From Thalassococcus sp. S3 (GTDB lineage: Bacteria; Pseudomonadota; Alphaproteobacteria; Rhodobacterales; Rhodobacteraceae), in contig NZ_CP022303.1 in NCBI RefSeq assembly GCF_004216475.1, positions 3,286,001 to 3,350,000 on the forward strand: a stretch of 64,000 bases of DNA, read 5' to 3'. The notes beneath the pieces are model-generated. The model was given only the letters and a program-made list of their open reading frames with translations, had not been told where the DNA came from and made no database searches. The stretch's first letter is position 1. Each line of letters begins with the position of its first letter. A program made the translations under genes and the position numbers. Shown one piece after another: positions 26,456 through 34,949 of the stretch.

Positions 26456-27052
26456 TCATGCGGCAAATCCGGGCGCGATATCACGCCAGCCGTCCGTGAC
26501 ATGCCAATCCGGCAAGGACACCGATATATAGTGCCCGCCCTTGCCGGGCGGCTGGTCAAAGCTGCGCGATATGTCTGCCCCTTTGAGATGCGCCAAAAAG
26601 AGCGCTCCAACCCCGCCATGTGCCACCACGGCGATATCTCCGTCTGTCTCAGCCTCGTTTCGCGCGATGTCTTGGCACGCTTTCACCACACGGTCTTGTG
26701 CATCGCAGGCCCGTTCCCAGCCCCGGACCGACTGCGTCGGCGATGCAAAGAAGGCATCGGCAACCTTCTCGAACTCGTCACTCGGAAGGTACCCCGTCGC
26801 GGACCGGTCGTTCTCGTGCAACGCCTCGATCACCTTGTGAGGCACGTCGCGTGCGCGGGCGAGGATCTCGCCTGCTTGAGCCGCCTTGCGTTCGGCGCTT
26901 GAATAGACCACGCCAACCTTTCTCACGATCTCGGCCTCGTTAAAGGCAACGTGACGCGCCCGTCCTCTGGGTGCCAGGGGCCAGTCGGGCACATCGACCT
27001 GCGGATCAATGAGAACATCGGCATGCGTGACAAAGATCATCCGACGGGTCAT
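26456..27052 (-). CDS. Histidine phosphatase superfamily protein (variant motif)
   Basis: The 198-residue protein has the phosphoglycerate-mutase-like layout with the N-terminal catalytic region FVTHADV (His10) and the second histidine in VVAHGGVGAL. The usual R-H-G is T-H-A, so the phosphate-binding arginine is missing at the normal place. Relatives remove phosphate from small molecules or proteins. The start overlaps the stop of the upstream alpha/beta hydrolase by 4 nt, so the two are coupled. Longer frames to 27727 are antisense artefacts within that hydrolase gene. Confidence 0.78.
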   Translation of the reverse strand: MTRRMIFVTHADVLIDPQVDVPDWPLAPRGRARHVAFNEAEIVRKVGVVYSSAERKAAQAGEILARARDVPHKVIEALHENDRSATGYLPSDEFEKVADAFFASPTQSVRGWERACDAQDRVVKACQDIARNEAETDGDIAVVAHGGVGALFLAHLKGADISRSFDQPPGKGGHYISVSLPDWHVTDGWRDIAPGFAA

Positions 27053-27801
27053 TGACCTGCCTCGATAACGTCGGCAATGGCCGCTTCGATCAATGTCAGG
27101 CAGGCCGGATCGGAAAACCGATGATCCGCCCCCTTCACAAGTATCAGACGCATGTCGGGCCCGTCGGCATGGTCCAAAAGCCGCAAGGCCGTTTCGGTGG
27201 AGACGGCGCTGTCCGCGGTCCCTTGAAGGCAGCGCACGGGGAAAGGCAGATCCAGCCGGTCCCGCAGGACAAGATTTCGCCGGCCATCCTCGATCATGCG
27301 CTTTGTTATCACGTAAGGCTCCATGTAGTCGGATGCCAATTCGACAGCGCCCTTCCGGTCCAGATCCGCTTTCTGAGCGTCGGTGAAGTTGGCCCAATAG
27401 CTGTCTTCGGTGAAATCCGGCGCTGCGGCTATGGTCACCATCCCCGCGATCCGCTCTGGCACGCGGCGTGCCAGAAGCAGGGCCTGCCAGCCGCCCATGG
27501 ACGATCCGACAACGATCAGCGGCCCGCTCGTCAGATGGGTGAGGGCCTCGACCGTATCCTCTGCCCAATCGCCGATGCAGCCCTCTTCGAACGTGCCGCT
27601 GCTCTCGCCGTGCCCGGAATAGTCGAACCGCAGAAATGCGCGGCCCTGCGCCTTGGCCCAGGCCTCCAGATGCACCGCCTTGGTCCCTTCCATATCCGAC
27701 TTGAGCCCGCCCAGAAACACCACGCACGGCCCCTGCCCATCGGTCTTGTGATAGGCGATCCGGCGCCCTTGAGGGGTGTCGAGAAAGGTCGTGGCAGGCA
27801 T
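27049..27801 (-). CDS. Alpha/beta hydrolase (ABHD10/serine-esterase type)
   Basis: The 250-residue protein has the full catalytic set: GSSMGGWQALLLA (nucleophile Ser), a late Asp in the GTADSAVS segment, and His in KGADHRFSD. The region FLGGLKSDMEGTKA resembles ABHD10-like esterases. The start at 27801 (MPATTFLDTPQGR) follows a strong AAGGAGAA; a start ten codons upstream lacks support. It leads a two-gene operon with the histidine phosphatase and diverges from the ArsR fusion gene. Confidence 0.86.
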   Translation of the reverse strand: MPATTFLDTPQGRRIAYHKTDGQGPCVVFLGGLKSDMEGTKAVHLEAWAKAQGRAFLRFDYSGHGESSGTFEEGCIGDWAEDTVEALTHLTSGPLIVVGSSMGGWQALLLARRVPERIAGMVTIAAAPDFTEDSYWANFTDAQKADLDRKGAVELASDYMEPYVITKRMIEDGRRNLVLRDRLDLPFPVRCLQGTADSAVSTETALRLLDHADGPDMRLILVKGADHRFSDPACLTLIEAAIADVIEAGQ

Positions 27802-27871
27802 CGCATTCTCCTTTTTTCGCGGATCTTGCATGGGGTTAACGCCGGTGCAACGGATTTCTATAAGTTACCAT

Positions 27872-27887
27872 ATTGTCACGTGACTAT
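27872..27887. promoter_or_regulatory. Palindrome around GTCACGTGAC in the divergent promoter
   Basis: The 10-bp perfect palindrome (27875-27884) extends to 16 bp with one mismatched pair. It lies 22 bases upstream of the ArsR-SRPBCC start and 70 bases from the divergent hydrolase start, a typical place for ArsR autoregulation. Confidence 0.45.
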
Positions 27888-27909
27888 TTAATCACCTATT
27901 ATCGATTCC

Positions 27910-28650
27910 ATGGACACGATCTTCAAATCCCTCGCCGACCCGGCCAGGCGCACGCTGCTGGACAGCCTGCGCGCAAAGGATGGGCAAACTCTGCAAGAGC
28001 TGCAGGGCCAGCTCGACATGACCCGTTTCGGAGTGATGAAACATCTCGCCGTGCTGGAAGATGCCGGGCTGATCGTGACCCGCAAGAAGGGCCGTTTCAA
28101 ACATCACTATCTGAACGCCGTGCCCCTTCAGCAAGCGATTGACCGCTGGATCGAGCCGTTGCTCGTCAAACCGGCGGCACGGGCAGTGCTCGACCTGAAA
28201 TCCAAACTCGAAGGGAATGCCACAATGGGACAGCCCGATTTCGTCATGCAAATCTTCATCAAATGCAGCCAGGACGCGCTGTGGGAGGCGCTGCTGGACG
28301 CAAACGTCCAATCCGCGACTGATTTCGTCTCGGCCCGCGCCGAGCGGAAGGGCAACACGCTCACCTATTTCCTGCCGGAAGATGAGGTCATGCTCATCTG
28401 CACCGAAACAGAACTGACACCCAAAACCCGCGTCGCCGCAACCTTTGAGCCGAAATGGGAGCCCGATCTGCCCGCATCCCGCTATGTCTATCTGATTGAG
28501 CCGCAGGGCGATCACTGCGGATTGACGTTGGAACACTACGAATTGCCGCCCGGCCAGGAAGATGTGCGGGACGGCTGGGCGCGCACGCTGTCGGGCCTCA
28601 AGACGTGGCTGGAAACCGGCCAGGCTCACAAATTCGCAGGCGATCACTAG
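27910..28650 (+). CDS. ArsR-type regulator fused to an SRPBCC (AHSA1) domain
   Basis: The 246-residue protein is a fusion. Residues 1-90 are an ArsR winged helix (IFKSLADPARRTLLDSLR, then MTRFGVMKHLAVLEDAGLI). Residues about 105-240 are a START-like ligand-binding domain (DFVMQIFIKCSQDALWEALLD, DGWARTLSGLKTWLE). No ArsR metal-binding cysteine motif is present, so the likely signal is a small hydrophobic ligand bound by the SRPBCC part. A separate SRPBCC protein follows 24 bases downstream. It probably controls its own operon. Confidence 0.87.
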   Translation: MDTIFKSLADPARRTLLDSLRAKDGQTLQELQGQLDMTRFGVMKHLAVLEDAGLIVTRKKGRFKHHYLNAVPLQQAIDRWIEPLLVKPAARAVLDLKSKLEGNATMGQPDFVMQIFIKCSQDALWEALLDANVQSATDFVSARAERKGNTLTYFLPEDEVMLICTETELTPKTRVAATFEPKWEPDLPASRYVYLIEPQGDHCGLTLEHYELPPGQEDVRDGWARTLSGLKTWLETGQAHKFAGDH

Positions 28651-28674
28651 ACCCTCGCCGCCAAGGAGACATCA

Positions 28675-29121
28675 ATGACCAAACCCGATTTCGTCCTGCA
28701 GACCTTTATCAACACCACGCAAGACCGGCTCTGGGAGGCGCTGGAAGACGAGAAAGCCGTCGCCCACTACCACTTCATGGCCTCTCACGCCACGCGCAAC
28801 GGTGACCGGACGACGCTCCACTTGCCCGAGGGCAGCGCGCTGATGTCGAATGTCTTGCTCAAGACCGACCCGAAAACCCGCATGGAATGCACGTTCGAGC
28901 CGCATTGGGAGGGCGGCGGCGCGCCGTCCAGGGTTGTTTATCTCATCGAGCCGGAGGGCCGCTTCTGCAAGCTCACCATCGAACATTACAACCTTACCTT
29001 CCCCGTCATTCCGGGCGAAGGCGTGGCCGATGGCTGGGCACGCTGGGCCGCCGGCCTGAAAAGCTGGCTCGAAACGGGAGAGGACGCGCATTTCGGTTCC
29101 ATGGCGGAGATGGCGCAATGA
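28675..29121 (+). CDS. SRPBCC (AHSA1-like) domain protein
   Basis: The 148-residue protein is a single START-like domain close to the C-terminal half of the upstream fusion: DFVLQTFINTTQDRLWEALED, LEGxG-like EGSALMSN, and DGWARWAAGLKSWLETG. The two likely arose by duplication, with one copy kept as a free ligand-binding protein. Its function may be ligand transport or stress chaperoning. Its stop overlaps the MAPEG start by 4 nt. Confidence 0.86.
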   Translation: MTKPDFVLQTFINTTQDRLWEALEDEKAVAHYHFMASHATRNGDRTTLHLPEGSALMSNVLLKTDPKTRMECTFEPHWEGGGAPSRVVYLIEPEGRFCKLTIEHYNLTFPVIPGEGVADGWARWAAGLKSWLETGEDAHFGSMAEMAQ

Positions 29122-29531
29122 CCACAGAACTGATCTATCTGACCCTGACGCTAATGCTCGCTGCGTCGCTTTGGATCCCCTACATCGTCGGCGTGAACAT
29201 GCATCCCCAAACCGGGGTAGACGATTTTGCCCGCCCGCCTGCGCTCAGCGACTTTCCGGAATGGGTCCATCGTGCGCACCGGGCGCATCTCAACATGATT
29301 GAAACGGCGATGCCCTTCGCCGCGCTGCTTCTGCTGGCCCATGCGCTGGGGATCTCGACCGTGGTGACTGTCTGGGCCAGCATCGCCTTCTTCTGGCTGC
29401 GTGCGCTGCACGCGGTCGGCATGATCTCGGGCCTTGCCCGCTTTCCCGCGCGGCCGATCCTATTCACGGTCAGCTGGCTTTGCACGCTGGCCGTGGGGTG
29501 GCAGGTGCTGGCTTACGGTGCCGGGGGATAA
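29118..29531 (+). CDS. MAPEG-family membrane protein
   Basis: The 137-residue protein has about four membrane helices and the MAPEG pattern: RAHRAHLNMIETAMPFAALLLLAHALG (E-x-x-P near the first helix pair) and FFWLRALHAVGM. MAPEG proteins include glutathione-dependent membrane enzymes, but many bacterial ones are uncharacterised. The gene is coupled to the SRPBCC gene by a 4-nt overlap. Its 3' end overlaps the converging TetR gene by 19 bases. Confidence 0.87.
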   Translation: MTTELIYLTLTLMLAASLWIPYIVGVNMHPQTGVDDFARPPALSDFPEWVHRAHRAHLNMIETAMPFAALLLLAHALGISTVVTVWASIAFFWLRALHAVGMISGLARFPARPILFTVSWLCTLAVGWQVLAYGAGG

Positions 29532-30115
29532 AGCATCAAAAATGCATCAAGCGCGGTTTGGGCCCGCGCTTGTCGCTGCTCTTCCGAAGGTTCTGCCAGA
29601 ACGCCGATAGCACGCCGGATCTGCCAATCCCCAATCAGCAGATTGAAGTAGATCTCGGCAGCCTTGGCCGGCTCCGTGATCCGCGCCACACCTTCCGCAT
29701 CCAATTTCCCAAGCAGCATAACCAGCCGGGGTGCGATATCCTCGCGCCCCTCTTTCGCAATCGCCTGTCCCAAGGCGCCCGACGGTTCCGCCGCCGCGGC
29801 CCGGTTCAACGCCACCGCCCGCGCGCCCGTTACCACATGCAGCAAGACCGGACCAAACCTGCCCAGCGTCTGCAACGCCGACGCCCCGGTCTCTGCCTCG
29901 TCCAGCAGGGTTCGCGCCTCTTCGGCATTCCGCTTTACCAACGCTGCGAACAGGCCGACCTTGTCGCCATACCAGCGATAAAGCGTCTCGTTCGACGCCT
30001 TGGCAGCCTTGGCCACATTCAGCATCGACACGCCCCCGAACCCCCGCGCCTCAAGCAGCCGATAAGCGGCCTCTGCGATCGCCTCTTCGCGCGCCGCCCT
30101 TGTCTTATCGCGCAT
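29513..30115 (-). CDS. TetR/AcrR-family transcriptional regulator
   Basis: The 200-residue protein has an N-terminal TetR helix-turn-helix (EAIAEAAYRLLEARGFGGVSMLNVAKAAKASNETLYRWYGDK) and an all-helical ligand domain. It diverges from a DUF1772 membrane protein, with two repeated 16-base operators between them, so it most likely represses that gene and itself. The inducing ligand is unknown. Confidence 0.9.
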   Translation of the reverse strand: MRDKTRAAREEAIAEAAYRLLEARGFGGVSMLNVAKAAKASNETLYRWYGDKVGLFAALVKRNAEEARTLLDEAETGASALQTLGRFGPVLLHVVTGARAVALNRAAAAEPSGALGQAIAKEGREDIAPRLVMLLGKLDAEGVARITEPAKAAEIYFNLLIGDWQIRRAIGVLAEPSEEQRQARAQTALDAFLMLYPPAP

Positions 30116-30140
30116 CGCGACCTCCTCGATTGACAGAAAT

Positions 30141-30156
30141 CGTACACTTCTATACG
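30141..30156. promoter_or_regulatory. TetR operator O1 (CGTACA-N4-TATACG)
   Basis: CGTACACTTCTATACG has 5 of 6 symmetrical positions per half-site. It lies 26 bases upstream of the tetR-like start. A second copy differs at one base. Confidence 0.65.
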
Positions 30157-30169
30157 GACCTTAACAAGA

Positions 30170-30185
30170 CGTACACATCTATACG
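30170..30185. promoter_or_regulatory. TetR operator O2 (CGTACA-N4-TATACG)
   Basis: CGTACACATCTATACG repeats O1 with a 29-base step. It ends 15 bases upstream of the DUF1772 start codon, so binding would block that gene. Confidence 0.65.
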
Positions 30186-30200
30186 ATTTTGGAAGTCATC

Positions 30201-30701
30201 ATGGTCCTGCTCACGTTCTCTGCTCTTCTTTCGCTGCTGCTCACCGGCGGCATCTTCGGTTTCTTCTACGCCTGGGTTTGCTCAACCATGTGGGGTCTCG
30301 ATGCCACCGACCCGCGCGTCGCGATCCAGGCGATGCAAGCCATGAATGCCTCTGTCCGCAACGCCGTCTTCGCACCGGCTTTTTTCGGCACGCCCTTCGC
30401 GCTGGCCCTCACTGCGGGCCTCGCTTTCGCCACTGGCCAGCGCGCCGCCGCCCTGCCCTTTGCCGCAGCCGCTGTCATCTACCTGGTCGGCGGCATGGTC
30501 CTGACCATGATGGTCAACGTTCCCATGAACGAAGCGCTCGCCACCGTGAACATTCCCGACGACATCGACGCGGCGCGCGTTATCTGGAGCGAGTATTCCA
30601 GCACGTGGCAGCTCTGGAACCAGGCCCGCACCGTGGTCTCTGGTGTGGCGCTCTTGCTGTGTGGCTGGGGATTGCTTCGGCTCATGCCGGCTACCGGTTG
30701 A
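30201..30701 (+). CDS. DUF1772 (anthrone oxygenase-like) membrane protein
   Basis: The 166-residue protein has about four membrane helices and the DUF1772 pattern NVPMNEALATVN with a following WSEYSSTWQLWNQART. The family includes fungal anthrone oxygenases, but bacterial members have no established reaction. I start at ATG 30201 with GGAAG upstream; an in-frame TTG at 30189 is possible. The twin operator upstream indicates control by the divergent TetR protein. Confidence 0.85.
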   Translation: MVLLTFSALLSLLLTGGIFGFFYAWVCSTMWGLDATDPRVAIQAMQAMNASVRNAVFAPAFFGTPFALALTAGLAFATGQRAAALPFAAAAVIYLVGGMVLTMMVNVPMNEALATVNIPDDIDAARVIWSEYSSTWQLWNQARTVVSGVALLLCGWGLLRLMPATG

Positions 30702-30788
30702 CAGGTGGCTTCTCTCTCGTCACAAGGCGCATAAATATAACCCGCAACCGGGCGTTCCGTGGGCGCCAAACTGACGAGGATTGCCGAT

Positions 30789-32747
30789 ATGGCCGCCAAA
30801 GACAGTCTCATCTCTCTCTCCCTTCCCGACGGCAATGCGCGCAGCTATCCGGCCGGCATCAACGCGCTTCAGGTTGCCGCCGATATCTCCCCCTCGCTGG
30901 CCAAAAAGGCGATCAGTGCGACCGTCGATGGCCAGCATTGGGATCTGGCCTGGCCGCTGGAAGCGGATGCCAGCATCGCCATTCACACCATGAAGGACGA
31001 AGCGCAGGCCAACGAACTCGTACGCCACGACCTCGCCCATATCATGGCCCGCGCGGTGCAGGAGATCTGGCCGTCTACCCGCGTCACCATCGGCCCGGTG
31101 ATCGAAAACGGCTGGTATTACGACTTCGACCGGGAGGAGCCCTTTACCCCCGAAGATCTCGGCCTGATCGAAAAGAAGATGAAAGAGATCATCAACAAGC
31201 GCGAACCGATCACCACCGAAATCTGGGACCGCGCGCGCGCGATCGAATTCTACAAGGCCAACAACGAACCCTATAAAGTCGAACTGATCGAAGCGATCCC
31301 GGGGGACGAGCCGCTGCGCATGTACTGGCACGGCCATTGGCAGGACCTCTGTCGTGGTCCGCACCTCCAGCATACCGGCCAGGTGCCGGGCGATGCGTTC
31401 AAGCTGATGTCCATCGCGGGCGCCTATTGGCGGGGCGATTCAAACCGCCCGATGCTGCAACGCATTTACGGCGTGGCCTTCACCGGCAAGGAAAAGCTGA
31501 AAGCGCACTTGCACATGCTGGAGGAGGCCGCCAAGCGCGACCACCGCAAGCTGGGCCGCGAGATGGATCTGTTTCACATGCAGGAAGAGGCGCCAGGCCA
31601 GATCTTCTGGCATCCAAATGGTTGGACTATTTACACTGAATTGCAGGATTACATGCGCCGCGCGCAGCGCCAGGGCGGCTATGTCGAGGTCAATACCCCC
31701 CAGGTCGTCGATCGCAAACTGTGGGAAGCCTCTGGCCATTGGGAAAAGTACCAGGAGAACATGTTCATCGTCGAAGTGGACGAGGATCATGCCCGCGAAA
31801 AGGCGGTCAACGCGCTCAAGCCGATGAACTGTCCCTGCCATGTCGAGATCTTCAAGCAGGGGCTCAAATCCTACCGCGACCTGCCCTTGCGCATGGCCGA
31901 ATTCGGCTCTTGCGCGCGCTATGAGCCGTCGGGCGCCTTGCATGGCATCATGCGGGTACGGGGCTTTTCTCAGGACGACGGGCATATCTTCTCGACCGAA
32001 GAGCAGATCGAGCCGGAATGCGCCCGCTTCATCGACTTCCTGACCGCGGTCTACAAGGACCTGGGCTTTGAGAGCTTCAAGGTGAAATTCTCTGACCGGC
32101 CCGAAACCCGCGCCGGCTCAGACCTGGTCTGGGACAAGGCCGAAGCCGCGTTGCTTGCAGCCACCCGCGCCGCCGGCGTGGAGCCTGAGATGAACCCGGG
32201 CGAAGGGGCCTTCTACGGTCCGAAGCTGGAGTTTGTTCTGACCGACGCGCTGGGACGCGACTGGCAATGCGGCACCTTCCAGGTGGATTTCGTCCTGCCC
32301 GAACGGCTCGACGCGACTTACATTGGCGCCGATGGCGGAAAGCACCGACCCGTCATGCTGCACCGGGCCTGCCTTGGTTCATTCGAACGCTTCATCGGCA
32401 TCCTGATCGAGGAACATGCCGGCAAACTGCCTTTCTGGCTGGCGCCTCGTCAGGTCGTGGTGGCCTCCATCATCTCTGACGCGGACGACTATGTGCATGA
32501 GGTGGTTGCTGCGCTGAAAGCTGCGGGTGTCCGGGCCGAGGCCGATATTCGCAACGAGAAAATCAACTACAAGGTCCGTGAACATTCGGTGGGCAAGGTC
32601 CCTGTCATTCTCGCCATTGGTGGACGTGAAGTGGAAGAGCGCACCGTGACCGTGCGCCGTCTGGGCGAAAAACAGACCAAGGTGGAGCCGTTGGAGGCTG
32701 TAACAAAAGCCCTCGCAGCGGACGCGACCCCACCTGACCTTCTGTAA
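30789..32747 (+). CDS. thrS: Threonine--tRNA ligase
   Basis: The 652-residue enzyme has all domains: TGS (1-65, [12 protein letters not shown]), the editing domain with [12 protein letters not shown], the class II catalytic core with MNCPCH (zinc cysteine near residue 346), and the C-terminal anticodon-binding domain ([20 protein letters not shown]). The start at 30789 (MAAKDSLIS) is preceded by GAGG; a GTG ten codons upstream is less likely. It is followed by a clear terminator. Confidence 0.97.
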   Translation: MAAKDSLISLSLPDGNARSYPAGINALQVAADISPSLAKKAISATVDGQHWDLAWPLEADASIAIHTMKDEAQANELVRHDLAHIMARAVQEIWPSTRVTIGPVIENGWYYDFDREEPFTPEDLGLIEKKMKEIINKREPITTEIWDRARAIEFYKANNEPYKVELIEAIPGDEPLRMYWHGHWQDLCRGPHLQHTGQVPGDAFKLMSIAGAYWRGDSNRPMLQRIYGVAFTGKEKLKAHLHMLEEAAKRDHRKLGREMDLFHMQEEAPGQIFWHPNGWTIYTELQDYMRRAQRQGGYVEVNTPQVVDRKLWEASGHWEKYQENMFIVEVDEDHAREKAVNALKPMNCPCHVEIFKQGLKSYRDLPLRMAEFGSCARYEPSGALHGIMRVRGFSQDDGHIFSTEEQIEPECARFIDFLTAVYKDLGFESFKVKFSDRPETRAGSDLVWDKAEAALLAATRAAGVEPEMNPGEGAFYGPKLEFVLTDALGRDWQCGTFQVDFVLPERLDATYIGADGGKHRPVMLHRACLGSFERFIGILIEEHAGKLPFWLAPRQVVVASIISDADDYVHEVVAALKAAGVRAEADIRNEKINYKVREHSVGKVPVILAIGGREVEERTVTVRRLGEKQTKVEPLEAVTKALAADATPPDLL

Positions 32748-32774
32748 CAATCGGCGGCGAATCGTCACGTGATC

Positions 32775-32797
32775 GGCCCGCTTCGGCGGTCCTTTCT
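32775..32797 (+). terminator. Rho-independent terminator of thrS
   Basis: GGCCCGC and GCGGTCC form a 7-bp stem with one mismatch around a UUCG tetraloop, followed by TTTCT. It starts 28 bases after the thrS stop and separates thrS from the bufferin operon. Confidence 0.6.
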
Positions 32798-32833
32798 GTA
32801 ACATGATGACTAAAACCTTTTGTTTTCATGCGG

Positions 32834-32862
32834 TTGCCATACAAAGTCGCATAACATAGGCT
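32834..32862 (+). promoter_or_regulatory. Candidate promoter of the bufferin operon
   Basis: TTGCCA and TAGGCT are 17 bases apart, leaving a leader of about 100 bases before bufA. The -10 match is weak, and an ECF-type promoter is equally possible. Confidence 0.3.
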
Positions 32863-32969
32863 GACGGCGCTGTGAGGCACAGGCTCGTGAGTTGAGAACT
32901 GGCATGGCCTGGGTCTAGGTTTGTGACGTCAACTGACGACACCGACGCTCAATCAAAGGGATTTCAAAG

Positions 32970-33272
32970 ATGTCCAACACCGTAAAAACACTCGCCGTTG
33001 CAGGCGCCGTTGCCGCTGCCATGACCGGTTACACCACCACCGCCGAAGCCCAGGCCAAAGAGAAATGCTTTGGCGTGAGCCTGGCTGGCCAGAACGATTG
33101 CGCCGCAGGCCCGGGCACGACCTGCGCCGGCACATCCACCGTCGACTATCAGGGCAACGCCTGGACCCTCGTGGACGCGGGCACCTGCACCACGATCGAC
33201 CTGCCCGCCATGGCCGACGGGACCGAGCGTCAGGGCTCGCTGGAAGAGCTGGACCGCGACCTGCCGGCATAA
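32970..33272 (+). CDS. bufA: Bufferin precursor peptide (DUF2282, BufA1 family)
   Basis: The 100-residue precursor has a signal peptide (cleavage near AEA-Q, residue 27) and a core with four conserved cysteines: 33 ([10 protein letters not shown]), 44 (NDCAAGPG), 52 (TTCAGT) and 73 (GTCTT). This is the DUF2282 pattern now described as bufferins: periplasmic copper-binding RiPPs in which cysteines are converted to thiooxazole groups by a multinuclear iron oxidase. The next three genes are the matching oxidase, partner protein and DoxX. Ribosome site AAGGGA precedes the ATG. Confidence 0.9.
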   Translation: MSNTVKTLAVAGAVAAAMTGYTTTAEAQAKEKCFGVSLAGQNDCAAGPGTTCAGTSTVDYQGNAWTLVDAGTCTTIDLPAMADGTERQGSLEELDRDLPA

Positions 33273-33283
33273 GTCTGATTATC

Positions 33284-33310
33284 AGGCGGGCGTGTTCCCT
33301 CCGCCCGCCT
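33284..33310 (+). other. Strong stem-loop between bufA and bufB
   Basis: A perfect 9-bp GC stem (AGGCGGGCG with CGCCCGCCT) around a 9-base loop lies 11 bases after the bufA stop. There is no U-run. It should stabilise the bufA mRNA and lower read-through, so that the peptide outnumbers its modifying enzyme. Confidence 0.6.
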
Positions 33311-33338
33311 CACCTATCCCTGTCCGAGGTGACGCCCC

Positions 33339-34202
33339 ATGCTGGATGCCATGTCCCCCCATGACCGCCTGCCCGACCGACCCGGCGTAGGCTATAAGCC
33401 CCAGCATTTTTCGGCGCTCACCTCGGATGCGGGATCGGTCGGCTGGCTGGAAATCCATGCCGAAAATTATATGGGCGATGGCGGCCGTCCCCTCGCTCAA
33501 CTCCGCCACTTGGCCGAGCAATTTCCTATTTCCGTCCATGGCGTCGGCCTCTCAATCGGGGGCGAAGGTGCGCTGGATGCCGATCACCTCGCACGGCTGA
33601 AAAAGCTGGTGGGTTGGCTGAATCCTGCGAGTTTTTCCGAACACCTTGCCTGGTCCACCCATGACAGCCATTTCCTGAACGATCTGCTGCCCCTGCCCTA
33701 TACCAACGCTACCCTGACCCGCGTGGCTGAGCACATCGATCAGGTGCAGGAGGTCGTGGGCCGCCGCATGCTGCTGGAAAACCCCTCCAGCTACCTTGCC
33801 TTCGACGAAAGCACGTGGTCCGAGACAGATTTTCTGGCCGAGATCAGCCGCCGCACCGGATGCGGGCTGCTTTTAGACGTGAACAACGTTTTCGTCTCCG
33901 CCACCAATCTGGGCTATTCTCCGCAGGGCTATATCGACGCGTATCCGCTGGAGAAAGTCGGCGAAATTCATTTGGCGGGCCATGACGAGGATGAAGACGA
34001 CCACGGCGCACCGCTTTTGATCGACAGCCATGGTCGCGAAGTGGCCGATCCGGTCTGGGCGCTCCTCGACCACACGCTCGACCGCTCCGGCCCCAAACCC
34101 GTTCTCGTTGAATGGGATACAGACGTGCCCGACTGGCCCATCCTCGAAGCTGAAGCCGCCCGTGCCGCCAGGGCACTGGCCCGGATCCCGATCCTGTCAT
34201 GA
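33339..34202 (+). CDS. bufB: Multinuclear non-heme iron oxidase, DUF692 (BufB)
   Basis: The 287-residue TIM-barrel protein shows the metal-binding segments of the MNIO family: [50 protein letters not shown] and [10 protein letters not shown]. In the known systems this enzyme, with an iron cluster, oxidises cysteines of the precursor peptide to thiooxazoles. Its stop overlaps the bufC start by 4 nt. The neighbours fix the substrate as the bufA product. Confidence 0.92.
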   Translation: MLDAMSPHDRLPDRPGVGYKPQHFSALTSDAGSVGWLEIHAENYMGDGGRPLAQLRHLAEQFPISVHGVGLSIGGEGALDADHLARLKKLVGWLNPASFSEHLAWSTHDSHFLNDLLPLPYTNATLTRVAEHIDQVQEVVGRRMLLENPSSYLAFDESTWSETDFLAEISRRTGCGLLLDVNNVFVSATNLGYSPQGYIDAYPLEKVGEIHLAGHDEDEDDHGAPLLIDSHGREVADPVWALLDHTLDRSGPKPVLVEWDTDVPDWPILEAEAARAARALARIPILS

Positions 34203-34945
34203 CTGTTTCGCAATCGCTTTTCACGACCGGGCTGCTCGATCCAGCGGAGCCCGTGCCAGAGGGCTTGTCAGATGGTCAGGCCCAGCCTGCGGGCCGTCGC
34301 TTCAACGTTTACCGCAATAATGTAGCCGTCTCGCTGACCGAAGCCTTGCATACCGGCTTTCCGGTTATCGCCAAGCTGCTGGGACGTGAGAACATGGATG
34401 GCCTCTCCGGCCTCTTCTTACGCGCCCACCCGCCCAGCTCTCCGCTCATGATGCATTACGGGGACGCGTTTCCAGACTTCATCGCTGGGCTGCCGCAGCT
34501 CTCCCATCTTGGCTACCTGCCCGATGTCGCGCGGCTGGAACTGGCCTTGCGCCGCTCCTACCACGCCGCCGACGCGCAGCCGATCGTCCCGGAAACGCTG
34601 GCCGAAACACCACCCGACGCGTTGATGATGGCCACGCTGACCCTTGCCCCCTCGGTCGAGGTCATCCGGTCCAGCTGGCCTATCCATGCCATCTGGCGCT
34701 TTAACACCGAAACAGACGCGCCCAAGCCCGACGCCGCGGCGCAAGACGTCCTCGTCACCCGCCCCGAATTCGACCCGGCCCCGCATGTCCTACCCGCGGA
34801 TGGCGCGGATTTCGTCGAGACCCTCCGCCTCGGCGCGCCGTTCGGTGATGCGCTGGCCGCTGCAGGAGACGGCTTTGATCTTACCTCAACGCTCGGCCTG
34901 CTGCTTGCCGGGAATGCTCTCACCTCCCTGACCCTGAAAGACTGA
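34199..34945 (+). CDS. bufC: MNIO partner protein, DUF2063 (BufC)
   Basis: The 248-residue protein has the N-terminal DUF2063 region ([47 protein letters not shown]), followed by a more variable C-terminal domain. In studied operons this partner holds the precursor peptide near the oxidase. Some databases call the family DNA-binding, but no helix-turn-helix is evident here. Its ATG overlaps the bufB stop. Confidence 0.9.
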   Translation: MTVSQSLFTTGLLDPAEPVPEGLSDGQAQPAGRRFNVYRNNVAVSLTEALHTGFPVIAKLLGRENMDGLSGLFLRAHPPSSPLMMHYGDAFPDFIAGLPQLSHLGYLPDVARLELALRRSYHAADAQPIVPETLAETPPDALMMATLTLAPSVEVIRSSWPIHAIWRFNTETDAPKPDAAAQDVLVTRPEFDPAPHVLPADGADFVETLRLGAPFGDALAAAGDGFDLTSTLGLLLAGNALTSLTLKD

Positions 34946-34949
34946 CCTC

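Noticed and set aside
26456..27727. Long version of the histidine phosphatase frame (423 residues)
   Set aside because: The first 225 residues lie inside the alpha/beta hydrolase gene in another frame; the real start is the ATG at 27052, which overlaps the hydrolase stop.
32740..32803. Repeated TTCTGTAACA, considered as ECF (SigF-like) promoter elements for the bufferin operon
   Set aside because: No matching -10 element (CGAA-type) lies at about 16 bases from either copy, and the first copy overlaps the thrS stop codon.
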